Origin: Gyromitra esculenta
Taxonomy: Eukaryota; Ascomycota; Pezizomycetes; Pezizales; Discinaceae
DNA: 64,000 nucleotides
Direction: 5' to 3'
Assembly: GCA_038503075.1 (NCBI GenBank)
Contig: JBCAML010000002.1
Coordinates: 2,170,001 to 2,234,000, forward strand
Below the pieces are notes generated by a model that made no database searches, was not told the origin of the DNA, and saw nothing but the letters and a program-made list of their open reading frames with translations. This document shows, piece after piece, positions 34,292 through 46,513 of this stretch. Numbering within the stretch: position 1 is the first letter of the stretch; the number at the start of each line of letters is the position of its first letter. The translations under genes were made by a program, and so were the position numbers.

Positions 34292-34888
34292 CTAGAGCCA
34301 CAACGTGATTTCCTCTCCCGAGCTTGAACCCATTAACAAATGGCTGTTAAGGCCTTCGATGTAGGTATTTTTATGCATACGATACCCCTTTCCGTTAACC
34401 ATCCTTCCACGAAGAGATATTTCAGTCGCGTGGCCGATAGCCTTCTCCTCCCCACCCAGTTCGTAATTAGCAAAACCTGGCGCAGTTGACTGGTTCAGCT
34501 GGAAAAATTGCCCGATGCCCCGATTGCGGTCTAGATCAACTTGAAATGTTGCCGTGTCTTCAACGTTCCACCGATAAGTCTTATTTCGCCATATGATACC
34601 GCAACTGGATGCGTGATTGTTTTTTATTTTCTGTGCTCCGCCTGCCTTCGTCTCCATGGATCCAACGAAGCAACCTCCAAATTGTATGTTTAAGGCGTTT
34701 GAGAAAAGCTTGCAACCCTTGTCTTGGGCAGTCTCATCTAAGCTTAAATTTCTGGAGACGACCATGTAGGCACTCCACGCGTACGTAGCGTAATTATAGC
34801 AGACGAAAAAAAACCCCACGTTGTCTGTATGGTGTGTTTCTCCAAAAATTTCGGCCACTTCGGCCATGCTGTCGTCGGTTGCCTGCAT
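34292..34888 (-). CDS. Hypothetical protein, 198 residues
   Basis: A clean ATG-to-TAG frame of 199 codons, the longest unexplained frame in the gene-poor half and unlikely by chance in AT-rich DNA. I do not recognise it. The protein has no signal peptide. It is mixed in composition with several Cys, aromatic and Asn/Gly residues. It includes QIKNN-like polar stretches and segments such as IIWRNKTYRWNVEDTATFQV and FQLNQSTAPGFANYELGG that look like beta-strands of a globular domain. The N-terminal 20 residues are acidic. There is no intron inside, but an extra exon on either side cannot be excluded. No neighbour suggests a function. Confidence 0.5.
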   Translation of the reverse strand: MQATDDSMAEVAEIFGETHHTDNVGFFFVCYNYATYAWSAYMVVSRNLSLDETAQDKGCKLFSNALNIQFGGCFVGSMETKAGGAQKIKNNHASSCGIIWRNKTYRWNVEDTATFQVDLDRNRGIGQFFQLNQSTAPGFANYELGGEEKAIGHATEISLRGRMVNGKGYRMHKNTYIEGLNSHLLMGSSSGEEITLWL

Positions 34889-36853
34889 AACGATAGCTTA
34901 ACCCAATGAAGTCTCTCTACGGCTGGGTCATTCTTCTACCGCGAGAACTTTGATTTCTGTCCCCTGAATAATTCACGCTGGACCCCTGATTCATACATTA
35001 TTGGAATAACCCTAGGGTCAGGTCACTTGACGTCTCATGAAGATCCATGGGAGTGCTCCCTGAATCGGCTTTCAGCCTAGTTTATGCCGTATTACTCCAT
35101 GAATAAAACTACCTCAACAACAGCACCATGCTCAACTTAAGATCAAGCTAGAGTCAGTATCTATTGGCCAGAGAAACCCATGCCCAAATTGATCCGCTAC
35201 ACCCACCCCAGCTTGCCGTATAAACTCGAAAGATAATTCCTGTTCTGCGGTAGTTTGACGCCACCATCCACCATCCACCAGGATTTTCGCCTAAGACGGA
35301 TTAATATGGTATTCAGCTAGATATGTGCATCAGGATCTCCGTTTGAGCGCTGGAGCATTAGCGAAAGATTGGCGAAGGTTTCACGGCATGCGGCAGACAT
35401 CCTATAGAGGTGAACCACGACTAACTACGTTTCAAAGGTGCAATGATTGAATACGATCGAGAACCTCATCTCAAGAAATTTCTTGGTCACGTACATGTAA
35501 TTAGGGTAGACCGCAAGAGGGCTAACTGCAGAGCGACACTCATGTATGTATATCTCCGCTGAAACAAGCAGATATATTATTTTTTCCAAAACACCTTTAA
35601 TTCAGCAAAAAAAAAAAAAAGAGTTAAACGGTGTGGGATAGGCTTATGCACGAAGTTTACGCCTTACTCTGCAGACAAGGCATGGCATGGCCAAATTTCT
35701 TTAGGGTTCTAGACTTACGATAGGGTTTTGTTGGTGTCTTAAAACACAAGCCAAACCATTTTAGGCATGGCCAGGCACATGTATTAAATTTATATTTCTT
35801 CGACGCATTTTTTCCCCAATACAATCAAATACACAGAATCAACGGTAAGCAGTTTGATCTCTTGGTATTTTTCGTTAGTGAAGGTGATACCAGATCAAAA
35901 CAACCAGAAAGGCGATATTTTGGAGTCCAAGCGCCTCCAACCGATGTTTGTTGATCGTGGGTATGTAGTTAAATTGCTTCAACGCCTGAGCTCAGATCGG
36001 CCTTGCCGTTGTCAACGCTAAAGCCAGCTCCCAGTAACGCAAAGACGCACAGACCATATGTTCGCGACCTCTTCCAGTAAATCTTGTCGAGTGCTATCGT
36101 TAGTGAACAGTGCAGAATCCAAGCATGAAGGGCCGACCCGCAGACTATAGCCTTCGGATTTCGTTCCAGTAAGGTCAAACAAACATCAGAATAGAAAAAA
36201 CATAGTACGCTTGTCGCGTAGTAGTTTGCGAATCAAGAGCAATTTTGACGTTTCTGGAAGGTACATGCCTTCATCTGAGATCTTCCCTTCCAATGAAACG
36301 ATCAGATATAATTCTAATCTACTGGATAATGCCTCAGTACTTTCTCGTTCGTCCTTTTTGGAAATGCCAGTTGCTCACCTCTCATGAACATGCAACCGTT
36401 GCATCGGCGGCATGCATAGCTACAGATTATTGCGCTCCTAAGTCCGAAAAGAACTCGGAAACGCTTCCTTAACCAGATATATACGTCCCTGGACGCGTAA
36501 CGCACCCTGCTTTGATAATGAATCCTGCAGTTAGGCCTCGAATTGTTCGGCCACCAATATCGATAGTTTATGGACCCGCATCACTGTAGCTGAGCTATAC
36601 ACCTACCGATTTCACAGTTCTGTTGAAGCCAATGAAAACCCCAACCACAGCTCCAACCGGGATACGAAAACCTGGCTACGGAAGGCTTAACGTAAACCTG
36701 GCCATATTGCGCATGACATGTGCGTCGCAGACGTTATATAATTATGCCTGCGTCTCGTGGCTGGTGAGTGTTAAACTGGTTCCGAAAACCCAGTTAAGAC
36801 CCAAAAATTACCCGATATTCCACGTGCCAAAACTTATCAAGGGTTTGGGTACC

Positions 36854-36995
36854 GGTGTAGTACTCGTGATCCAGAGTAAGAACCTGAAAACATGGGTGGT
36901 GAATTTGTATGGCGAAATATCCGTGCACCACTCCATAGCATCCAAAGCCACACACCCCATGTTTTCAGGTTCTTACCCTGGATCACGAGTACCAG
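36854..36995. mobile_element. Foldback element, family E copy 2
   Basis: Arms of about 58 bp (36854-36914 and 36938-36995), containing GTACTCGTGATCCAG and AAGAACCTGAAAACATG and their complements, with a 23-bp loop. The inner arm GCATCCAAAGCCACACA matches copy 3 (GCATACAAAGCCACACA). No coding capacity. Confidence 0.75.
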
Positions 36996-37190
36996 TTTGT
37001 ATGTATCATACGTATTCTTTATATGCCGGGGAGAGGCGGGGCCATCTTTTCTAAGTAGGGGCATACAATTTAAATAGGTGATTGGTTGATTCACTATGCG
37101 CATATATATGGCCACAGCTCAATAGTAATGTCTAATATAGTTAATTCTATTGGACCTAGGTGCACGGACTGAGGCTCGAGCTCCCTAGGC

Positions 37191-37311
37191 AGTTGCCTAC
37201 TAGGAAAAGAACCCGGAAACAGAGTATATGTGGCTTTAATGCCAAAGAGATCGGGCACGGTTCCGTAGCATACAAAGCCACACACCCGGGTTCTTATCCT
37301 GGTAGGCAAGT
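37191..37311. mobile_element. Foldback element, family E copy 3
   Basis: Arms meet around a loop carrying ATCGGGCACGGTTCCGTA. Outer ends are AGTTGCCTAC (37191-37200) and GTAGGCAAGT (37302-37311). Inner arms contain AGAACCCGGAAACA and its complement. It lies only 195 bp from copy 2 and shares loop and arm sequence with copies 1 and 2. Confidence 0.72.
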
Positions 37312-37570
37312 ACATGTATCTTGAACGTATCCTTGTTTAGCACTCTACTTTTCCCCCCTAGTCAATAACTTGTGGCATATATGAGCTTTGACATTTATAT
37401 TTTCACAGTTAGGTGGCGTGAATGTGGTGGCAAAGGCCGGGCGATGATCCAGCCTGTAAATATGTTGATTCTTCTTCCCTGTTGAACGAATAATAGGTTA
37501 CCCAGAAAGAGTTAGGTAATTATCGGCCTTCTATCCGTCTTTTTTACTTTTTTTACTTTTTAATCTACTC

Positions 37571-37923
37571 GTATTCTCGCGACGTTTCCGAACCGGCCTG
37601 GATCCACACAATGGCACAGACCAGTAGAAAAGCAGCGAGCGGTAAAGTTCAATAAGAGTTGAATCAGTTGACAAGCAGTCAATAGTAGGTACCTGTAATC
37701 TAGCCAACCAAGTAGCAGTGAAAACCGTGGTCACGGGTCGAGATTATCAGGGTCGAGGGGTTTGATCATCTTCCAAGCTTCAGAACTGGATATTCAAGTC
37801 AAATACACTTTATCTCGACTGAGATTCACTACTTGGTCGACTATAACCTACCTCTCGCTACTTCTCTACCGGTTCGTACCTCCATACGGACCCAGGCCAG
37901 TTTGGAAACGTCGCGAGAATACG
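37571..37923. mobile_element. Inverted-repeat element with about 75-bp arms
   Basis: The left arm starts GTATTCTCGCGACGTTTCC (37571 on) and runs to about 37644. The right arm, about 37848-37923, is its imperfect complement ending GGAAACGTCGCGAGAATAC. The roughly 200-bp middle is unique. No transposase remnant was recognised, so it is a non-autonomous DNA element or two facing fragments of one repeat. The next element begins 5 bp after its right end. Confidence 0.7.
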
Positions 37924-37927
37924 GGTA

Positions 37928-38093
37928 CAGTCGTTCACGGGTTGATAGCGAACACTGGGTGTTAACGAACAGGGGGATTTAGACCAATAAAGTACTAGAA
38001 GTTTCCGCCCAGATCCGCGACTTGGCAACTTTCTTTCCCACAAAACCCCTGTTCTTCAATACCCAGTGTTCGCTATCACCCCGTGAACGACTG
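37928..38093. mobile_element. MITE with CAGTCG termini and TA duplication, second member
   Basis: A 166-bp element begins CAGTCGTTCACGGGTTGATA and ends in its near complement, with arms of about 50 bp. TA lies just outside both ends (37926-37927 and 38094-38095). Size, TA duplication and the first nine terminal bases recall the element at 7920-8086, while the inner arms differ. It therefore belongs to the same Tc1/mariner-like group but a different subfamily. Confidence 0.8.
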
Positions 38094-40734
38094 TACCGTA
38101 TATTGACCCGTGCGGTGATCTTGATGAAACGGGTTTACCAATTCCAGTAGACAATGCCCTAGACACGTTTCACTGTAGACTCAAGGGTGCGTATGTGAGG
38201 CCCCCTAATGTTGATGACTGCTTCCAGCCAATCAGATATGCGGGGAAAGGAGTGCGTGATCTAGGGCTCCTTTCGGAGGATAGAATATGGTGGGCTATTT
38301 CTCTGCGGAAATTCCGGACCTACATGTAGCAGCTACCATGCCCTCCTAAAATAGTATTTCATACTCAATTGTAATAATCAAGGGCGATTCGATTTCTTAC
38401 AAACAAGATTACACTCTGTTCAACCAAGCGAATAGCAATCGATATCTTTGATCATGTAGGTATATTGGATCTAAAAATGTCTTTGAGCTCTCTTAATTCG
38501 ATAACTCTAACCAGCTATATTCGCCGAGGTCACGATACCGAATACCTGGAACTCTTGTGGTTTCAGTATGGCCCGTTTTATAACCATGACTTTAGGTTAC
38601 AATGATGATAATCTATAAGATATTGCATGATATAAGTCTCAAGTTATGCCAAGTTTAATCGGAGCCGACAGAAAGCGGTATAGTTTTGGTGTATCCAAAT
38701 ACGATTACGGTTACGAAACGATAGCTAGCTGTAATACTTCTCTCCGGAGACGTCTAGCCTATATAAATGCAAGAAGTGCTACTTTTAAGGTTTATCCTGT
38801 TAGATCGTGGTGAGCGCCGCCCTTATACAATATTATAGGGCAGTGATACCTGCTTAAAAGACACGATCACGTTCTATCACTCGAATAACTTTTTGTATTC
38901 CCTTTTTGGAATAGCTCAATTTATTAATTTGAATTTGGAGAAGAATCTTTAAACGTGATCGGTACAAGAAAAGCTGCGTGCTGACAAATGAATGCTTCTG
39001 TGGAATGGAACTAGTTCCCAGGCTTGTGAGTTGTGGATTGCGACAGAGATGACAGGGTAACGTTGAATCCCCGCAACTGCGCTCCGCGGAAAGAATAAGC
39101 CTTGCCGCAGTCTGTGCATATGAATGCTATCTAGGGGGTAGATAAACCGATTTACCAATTGAAAGCAGTTTGAATCCTGTGCTGCACAAAGCCACCAATG
39201 CGGGACGGGCTTGATGTGGGCTTTCTTGACTATTTCTAACTCTTTGAAACTTGTTAATTAGTCATAACCCTTCGCAACAGCTTCTTTATGTCGATTCTCA
39301 CCTGATAGCCCTCTCTCTCTTTAAACTTCTTACTGACTGTGGGTAATCTTGAAGGGATGGCTCTCCATGTCCCAAAGACCTTGACATTGTTGTCATATAT
39401 ACCTAGTTATAATAGTAGTGCATCTCAGGAACTAAATCAGGATACTCAACAGATCTAGGGAGATCATTAGTTAAGAATATCCGCACCAAGCCCTTGTTTT
39501 TAGAATGTATCTCCTTACTTGATAAGGAAAGCTGCCAGAAAGGGCTTTGACCGTTCCAGGGTTTAGTGAACTGTAAACACAGCTTAAACCAACTCCGCGG
39601 CGTCTTATAGTCATAACTTGGACAGCCCCATTCGATGCTATTGTGACATTCTGGATTATTGGCCTTCAGAATATGGGCATCAAATTTCCCAGACATGTTG
39701 AAGTTTTCGGATATCTAGTTACAGCATTGATGTGCCTAAAAGAAAAGGGTGCTACAATCGGTCTGGAAAGCCCTATTTTGCTTTTTGAAGGATTAAGTAT
39801 CCGTCCAATACGCTCGTAGTAACCGGTTCTGTGGGTCGGGGATGAGATCAGACGTTAAAATCCTTCGATCACAAGAAAAGTGGCAGGGGTGTCTCAATCG
39901 AATGGTTTTCTTTTTTCTGTTGTTGACAGGGGGGGGTTTGGACCATACCTAGACTCTTGGATAGGTAGTGGAAGCCACCCGATTACCTGCTATAATCACT
40001 CGAGTAGATGGTGATTGGCTGTCTCTCGGTAGAGAAAATGTGTCTGGGCCGCAAGCTCCCTTCTGCGTTAGCCATCTACGCAAGGAGAGCTACCCCAGCC
40101 GTACCCGAGACGCGAAGGGATCCCTTTGCGCAGCTAAAACCAACCATCCAAATTATGTATATCGAGTGATAGAGTGTGACCACGACAGGATGGTTATTAA
40201 AATATCGACAAGACAAATTACATGTTTGAAGAACCCTCGAGTTTCAAGTCAAGCAGCCATCCACATAGCTAGTGCTGGAACGGAACGTATCAAACTTCAC
40301 GACCGTTCGTCATTAAACGTCACCCGTCGTAGCTTCACGGCCACTCGTTGACACCTTCGTGTAGTTTGCCACAAGAGATAGCAGAGCAGTGGGTTTCGGG
40401 GTTCAGAGCGTTCCATGCGATTTGGAATGCATTCTAGTGCATATCTAGAAAGCCTAAAACAAGCAACCGTGTCATTTGGTGGCGAATAGTCGGCCAGGGA
40501 TTACAGCTAGCTTGATGTATATCATTTTTGACAGTACGCGTGCTACGTGTATTTATTAGGAGAATTCTCGCATGCAAGATAGCTACCGTACTGTCTAGGT
40601 AAATTCGGTCCGCTGCAACAGGGAGAAATGTGCGTGAATTCGAATCTTGTATCAGTCATCACAGAAAAATGAAAAATATAGCTTGATCGGTACAAGTGTA
40701 TGCCTATCTTATCATAGTGTCTTAGATTTCCATG

Positions 40735-40761
40735 GCTCCAGCAGCTCCAGCAGCTCCAGCA
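40735..40761 (+). repeat. Three tandem copies of a 9-bp unit
   Basis: GCTCCAGCA is repeated three times without change. No coding frame around it is supported. Confidence 0.7.
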
Positions 40762-43700
40762 CCTACCAATTCACATTTCTTCCTATTGCAGCGGATCGAA
40801 TTTACCTAGATAATACGGTATGGACCTATTTATGGTCAACGAGAGCTCCATATTAAGAATTTCGGCCCAAAGGCCGGCTTGGGGAATCGTCGACTGATTT
40901 GAAGGACTGGATACGTCAGGTGTAATGCCCAAGCACTCGGGAACAGGTTTTGCGGCTAGAGAGGGGAAATACACTCCGACCTCCTGATCTCGCTTGGCCC
41001 AGGTTTAGTTGCCAAATTGTTCATCTCTCATCGTCTGTCAACTTGTTTCGTTATATAGTGTCTTGACATTGTCCCGCGGCATCAATCACTTAAAAACAAA
41101 TATTCAGTTTGGCAGATGCTCGTATACGTACAGATTCCCAAGTTGTATAGATATATAATATACCGAACTCTTGGTTGGTAAAAGCGCTGGTAATATCGCT
41201 AACCGTTTTTGTGAAACACACTAAACGTTAATATTATTTATTACCGCTAATGTTAGGGTAGCGGAGAAACTTCTGAATAAACTCAAATTTCGAAAATCTG
41301 GCTAGCCACAATGGGTATTCATGTAACGGACCTAACAAAGGTAGGAGGTTATGAACGAAACGCGATTGAACTCCGTTTATGTTGCAGGTGGGTTCTTTGA
41401 TATTCGTAATACAAAATTTTCTGTGGAGGAGTTGACGGCCCAAGAGCACGGAAAGAAAAGGCGATGTCGGATAAAATCAGAGTTTAACGGATGAGTTATA
41501 GTCTACGAACTAATATCACTGTAGGTACTTATACCTTGATTCGTGGAGAGGGGTTGGATTAGAGGCCTGGTATGAAAGCAGTTTTATGCTAAAGCACTGA
41601 ATTCTCTATTATTAAGTGTGCTCATAGTTTGCTTCAAGGGATCCAGTTCAGATTTGAATTTTTTTTATGTTGTACAGTTGTACAAGCGTGTATATGGGGG
41701 TGTGTGTGAAATTGGAACGGCTAGGGTACCGAAAAACACTTTTTTGTGACTTAATCGTTGTGGCTTCACCCCCATACATTTTTACAGTAAAACTCTAGCT
41801 ATATCAAGGTTTCATTGCAGATGACCTCGGACACTTGTTCATAAATTTCAAACTACCCAAGCGGACTTAGGTCCATTGCGTTTAGCGAGGAATAGGGATA
41901 TTATTATTTTTGTAGTGAGCTTGTGTTGTCCTAGAATAATAAAGGATGATGAGGCAGCCAGCGAGGAATAAGGATGTAGGTAGTTAGAAGTGACATTAAG
42001 AATCTACTGCTAGTAACCAAATGTAGTTTAGTATCTTGTTAAGCATACCACTAGTAGCCATATTTTCTAGTTAAAAGGACAAAAAGTTTAAGATGGCTTT
42101 TTGCTTTGTTCGAGCTCGCTAAGTAAATATCTAGAGGGGTCGTCTCAAGTCTTGAGAAAAGGATTATGGGGTTGGGAAAGATCAACCTCGATTCTGATTG
42201 GTCGACCGATCTGACCAGTAACACCTGGTTCAACGAGCAGGGTTGAGGAAATCCTAACCCAATATCAGGGCTTGGGGAGGCTTTGTGGAGTGCCACCACC
42301 ATTAGAGCGAGCGAGGAGAGATCGAAAATCGTGCAGCAGTGTGAGTCTCCGACTTCTGGCTTTTCACCTGGTACCAGGAAAGGTCCAGAGCTCAGGATTA
42401 TCGATGCTCCGGGTACGGAGTACGGTTCTTTATTCAGGACATATAGCCCCTACTAGGTAACGAGGCCTATCATGACGGTAATTAATGGGTCTCTGGAAGG
42501 GGTCGCTTCACGGGCGTAACTAATGAATCTTACGAACTTTCCAAGCATAAAACCCACCCGTAAATTAAATCTTAGAGGAAGCCTCTACTAGACCTAAGTA
42601 CATAGATACAAGCTTTAACCCCTAAAGCCAAAATTGACAACGAAAAGTAAGAAATGAGATAAGCAAAAAATGTTGGGAAGCTTCCTTACTCTTGCTCTCC
42701 TCAATCTTCACCCTGGAAATAAATATCACTTATTTATTGGTTTACGTGATAGCCGTGGGGTAATTTGGTGGGTTGCACCCAGTGCTATCTGTGAGCCTAG
42801 TTAGGCTTATCGAAGAAACAAACTTTATTTTTCAGCTTGTAAGTGAAGTAATGCCAAGACGTCGAGTGATACAAAATGATCGCTAAGGTACCTGACGTAC
42901 GAATGACTGGGTAAGCGCTCTAAGCGAGCTGACTGCGCTCGAGTTAAGTGCAGATTTTGTTTGGTTAGTCTTTTTATCTATCGTGGTGTAGTTTTTGATC
43001 ACGATCAACCGAGATTAGTTACATTATGCTAAATCTGTAATAGCGAAGGATCAGATGGAACTTGAAAGAACCAATGGGCCTGCTTTCTCACCCGTTCTAG
43101 CCACTATCAAGCCCTACCAGGGCCATCCTAGAACTGAGAAGGATTTAAATGACGGTGAGGACTATGTACCACGTATAGAGAATTCGTGCCCAACTCCGTG
43201 ATATAAGAAAATTATATATTCCTAGAACTGGTATTCTACTTGCTACTAGAATGTCCTAAAAATATATCTCAACTTATTATCTCACATTTTCTCCCCTCAA
43301 AAACAATCTTTATGATTTTGGGTAGGTAGATAAGTTTCGGTGCTGAGGGGTGTTCGTAGTGGGAATAGTGGGCACGGCCCCACCTTGGCAGGTCGTTCAG
43401 GTGAAAAATATCTCTGGGGGAATTTCAAAGGGGCTCTCCGCTGGTTTGGCGATAAATAATTTCTAACGGTACATGTAGCCAGAATATCTATGTGCTTAGA
43501 CAGTGTTAGCTACCAGTGTTTGCACAACGAAATGGTACTTGGAGATAGTCGGCTCTGGCAAATAAAGATGTAAAATAGGGTTCAGATGCATTTTTGATCA
43601 ATAGGAGCTTGACCGGATTCCCGAATATCGACAAAACCTCTGGCCCCTTTTTCTTTTCTTTTCTTTCTTCTAAATATCCGTGTATTTCTATTAAAAACGG

Positions 43701-44924
43701 TTAAAAAGGAACACAAACCCAGCATCGCCTCTTTTCCTCCATAACGCCGTTCCGCTCTTCCACTCGCCAAATGAACTCTTTCATGCTATTGGCAAGGATC
43801 TCCTTAGGTCTGACTGCATTGTAGCACCCCTTACCGTCCCTCCACAACTTGCGGCTCAGGGTAAGGAATGGCTGCCTGGTCATTGAAGCGTTACCGGGTG
43901 GCAAAGCGCCATGGCCATTGCGCCTTTTCTCGGGAAGTATGAGACAATATATCCCTGCTGGGTGAAGTAGGGTAGGCGTTGGCAAAGTCTGTTGAATAAA
44001 TCGATTTAGTCACTAAGCTTCACGATGGTCGGGTGAATTAGGGGGATCCGCTCAGAGGTTTGGTATCAGAGAAAGAGATCAAAAACGCGCTTGGCCTCAT
44101 CGGTAAGGGGTATCGTTATGAGATCCAGGAGTTCTACATATATGTCGATGAAAATGCGCCTATTTGTAAATTTCCATAGTTGGTAAATGTCTCAAGTCAG
44201 CACATGGCTACGGCGAAGAGACGACTCATGCGAAATCACTCGACCAGTCGTACTTCGCTCAACCTGGGATCTAAATATCTGTTAATCTCCGGAGCTATAC
44301 GAATACGATTATGAAACATGTTCTACTTCGGATTTATCCGCAAGGAATCAAAGGCAGAGAGATCTGTCAAGGTAGGTCAAGGCGCTAAGACGGCAAACAG
44401 AGATTCGGCAACCCGATTCAATCTTAAGATGGACTCGAAACTGCTAACGTCATCAATACGAGGTCTGTGTTATTCTCAACGACGGCCGCCATTTGTTTGT
44501 TTGCCGAACCCCGATGTCGGCTTGTGCAACAGCTTACGTATATACCCTCGGCACGATCCCTGTCGGGGATCCTTCCTTCCCACGCTCTTTCCCTTGGAAT
44601 CTGTGCGCGGCAACCCGCAGAGCTTCAACCACAGCCTCTGGCCCCGTGAACTCGGAACTGGTGTTCAATGTACCAAGACCATATGTCAAGTATATGCATC
44701 GGCAACTGCCGATCTTTCAGTGCGGAAAAAACAGTAGCTGACTTACGGCTTGATCGGTGGCCCAACCAAAGCGCAGATCTCAGCCTTTCCACACCACCCC
44801 TAACCCTGGCATTCGTCCACCTCACCCTCCATCGTCAAAACACCCCCCCAAATACCCCACACAACAACCACCCTCTATCAGTCAATCCATCAACACGGCT
44901 TTCTTGTGAGGCTGAACTGCAATA

Positions 44925-45932
44925 ATGAACATCTTCCGACTTTCCGCGGATCTCCTGCACCTCCTTTCAAAGCTAATTCTCATCTTCACCATACATAGCC
45001 GACACTCTGCCGAGGGGATCTCACTGCTTACACAATCACTATATACCCTCGTGTTTTTAACACGCTATGTAGACCTCATAACAGGGCCAGGTTGGTCATC
45101 AACGCTTTATAACTCAGCATTTAAGCTGTTCTACATCGCGAGTAGTTTGTATATTCTATTTTTGATGTTGCGGGTGTATGCACGAACACGTGAGGAGGAA
45201 AGGGAATGGAAAGTTGCGGCTGTGATTTTGGTGGGGAGCTTAGTGGCCGCGCCGATATTCAAGGCTATATTTGAAGGAAGTGGTGGTGGGTGGCTTATTG
45301 AGGTCTGTCCCCCCCATGATATGCTACGATGTGACTAGCATTGGATGAACTGAGACAGTTTACTGATTGGTGGACAGACCCTCTGGATTTTTTCTATAAT
45401 TCTCGAATCCCTTGCCGTTCTTCCCCAGTTGTCCCTTCTTCGACACACTCAGATACCCACCGCCATAACGTCCTATTACCTTCTTGCTCTAGGCCTTTAC
45501 CGCGCCCTCTATATCCCCAACTGGATTATCCGTGCCCTAGACCCTTATGATGGTTTCTTCGAGCCTGTTGCCATCATATTTGGTATTGTTCAGACTTTAC
45601 TCTACATTGATTTCGCATGGATTTATTACCGCCGGCAAAGAGTCAAAATTAGAGAAAACGGGGCCGTGCTTGATGGAGACGACTTTGTTTCCGGTGGGCT
45701 GGTACTGGGGTGGTTAATTGGGAAGAGGGGCAGTGCTGCGAGCGGTCGGCGGACTGGTGGCGGGTGGAGAGGCGGTGGATTGAGCGTTAGTGCAGACGAA
45801 GAGGTGTTGGTCCATAGAGATAGTGCGAGTGGGGACGAACTAGAGGATGAGGAGAGTGAAGATGATTTGGAGGTGGAGGGGCTAGGACCTGATAGGGATG
45901 TGGAGAGAGGATTGGCAAGAGGAGCAAAATGA
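44925..45932 (+). CDS. erd2: ER lumen protein-retaining receptor (KDEL/HDEL receptor, ERD2 family) with long acidic C-terminal tail
   Basis: Two exons, 44925-45302 and 45378-45932, give 310 residues. ERD2 is a seven-helix Golgi-to-ER receptor that binds HDEL/KDEL tails of escaped ER proteins and returns them in COPI vesicles. Both family signatures are visible: GISLLTQSLYTLVFLTRY near residue 30, with Leu where most members have Lys/Arg, and LESLAVLPQLSLL right after the splice junction. YYLLALGLYRALYIPNWI, FEPVAIIFGIVQTLLYIDF and a basic cytosolic YYRRQRVK follow. The usual family length is 210-220 residues; here about 90 extra residues follow the last helix, Gly/Arg-rich then strongly acidic. 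Such extensions occur in some filamentous fungi, but the role is not known to me. The start is the first ATG, two codons before the first hydrophobic stretch. Confidence 0.93.
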
Positions 45933-46513
45933 TAAGAAGCAGATTGTAGGCGTTGCGGGTGGGGAAGGAGATATATTGTTTTGTTTTGTTTCGCTTCGCC
46001 TTGCTTCCCTACCGCCGTCTTGAGGCTGTTACGGATAACGGAGTACTCATGGACAAAAACAATTAGAAACTCTTGAGTTGAATCACTGCTTGGAATGGTG
46101 GCTGATCTTGAAAACAGTATGAGGGACTTATCTGATTGTTCGTGTGCTTGCTTTTACTGCAAGGCATAGTTTTGACCGAAATATTTCTTGATTACCTTAT
46201 GATTATTCAAAAACACCTTCTATTCTTTTTTGTTAGTACCTGATATCAACGAGCAGTCGAACTTGAAGCACAGAATACTCCACGTGACGTTTGCCTTCTG
46301 GGTTCTCACTTTTCAGAATTATGAACATCGCGGTTCTATACCGACGATGCTCACTGGTATTACCACTCCCACGCTACCAATGAGAAACCTAGCTTATATC
46401 AGACTTAGAAACCTCAGGGTTTCACTAGTTGGGTAAGCGATGGGAGGGTTCCACCTTTCTGGAAATATTACTAAGCATGAGGATTGGCGGAAACCGAATG
46501 CTTCGATCAGCTA

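Larger units (their letters stand above)
34889..44924. other. Gene-poor stretch with a transposon cluster
   Basis: No supported gene in 10 kb. Four inverted-repeat elements lie at 36854-38093. Two medium frames could be small genes but carry no motif: 39403-39696 (minus, ATG start, 97 residues) and 43701-43985 (minus, no ATG start). 35969-36178 (minus) is hydrophobic and open but lacks a proper start. The region 44430-44740 upstream of the ERD2 gene is GC-richer and open in several frames; it may be 5' UTR or a decayed gene. Confidence 0.45.

Noticed and set aside
35590..35620. Poly(A) run as a second retroposition event
   Set aside because: No flanking duplication could be found; a plain homopolymer run is the simpler reading.
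37531..37965. Two short frames with similar sequence on opposite strands
   Set aside because: They are the same open stretch read from the two arms of an inverted repeat, not two genes.
44318..44740. Separate gene upstream of ERD2
   Set aside because: Three overlapping frames are all open because of GC-rich sequence. None carries a motif or consistent splice sites, so it is left as leader or decayed sequence.
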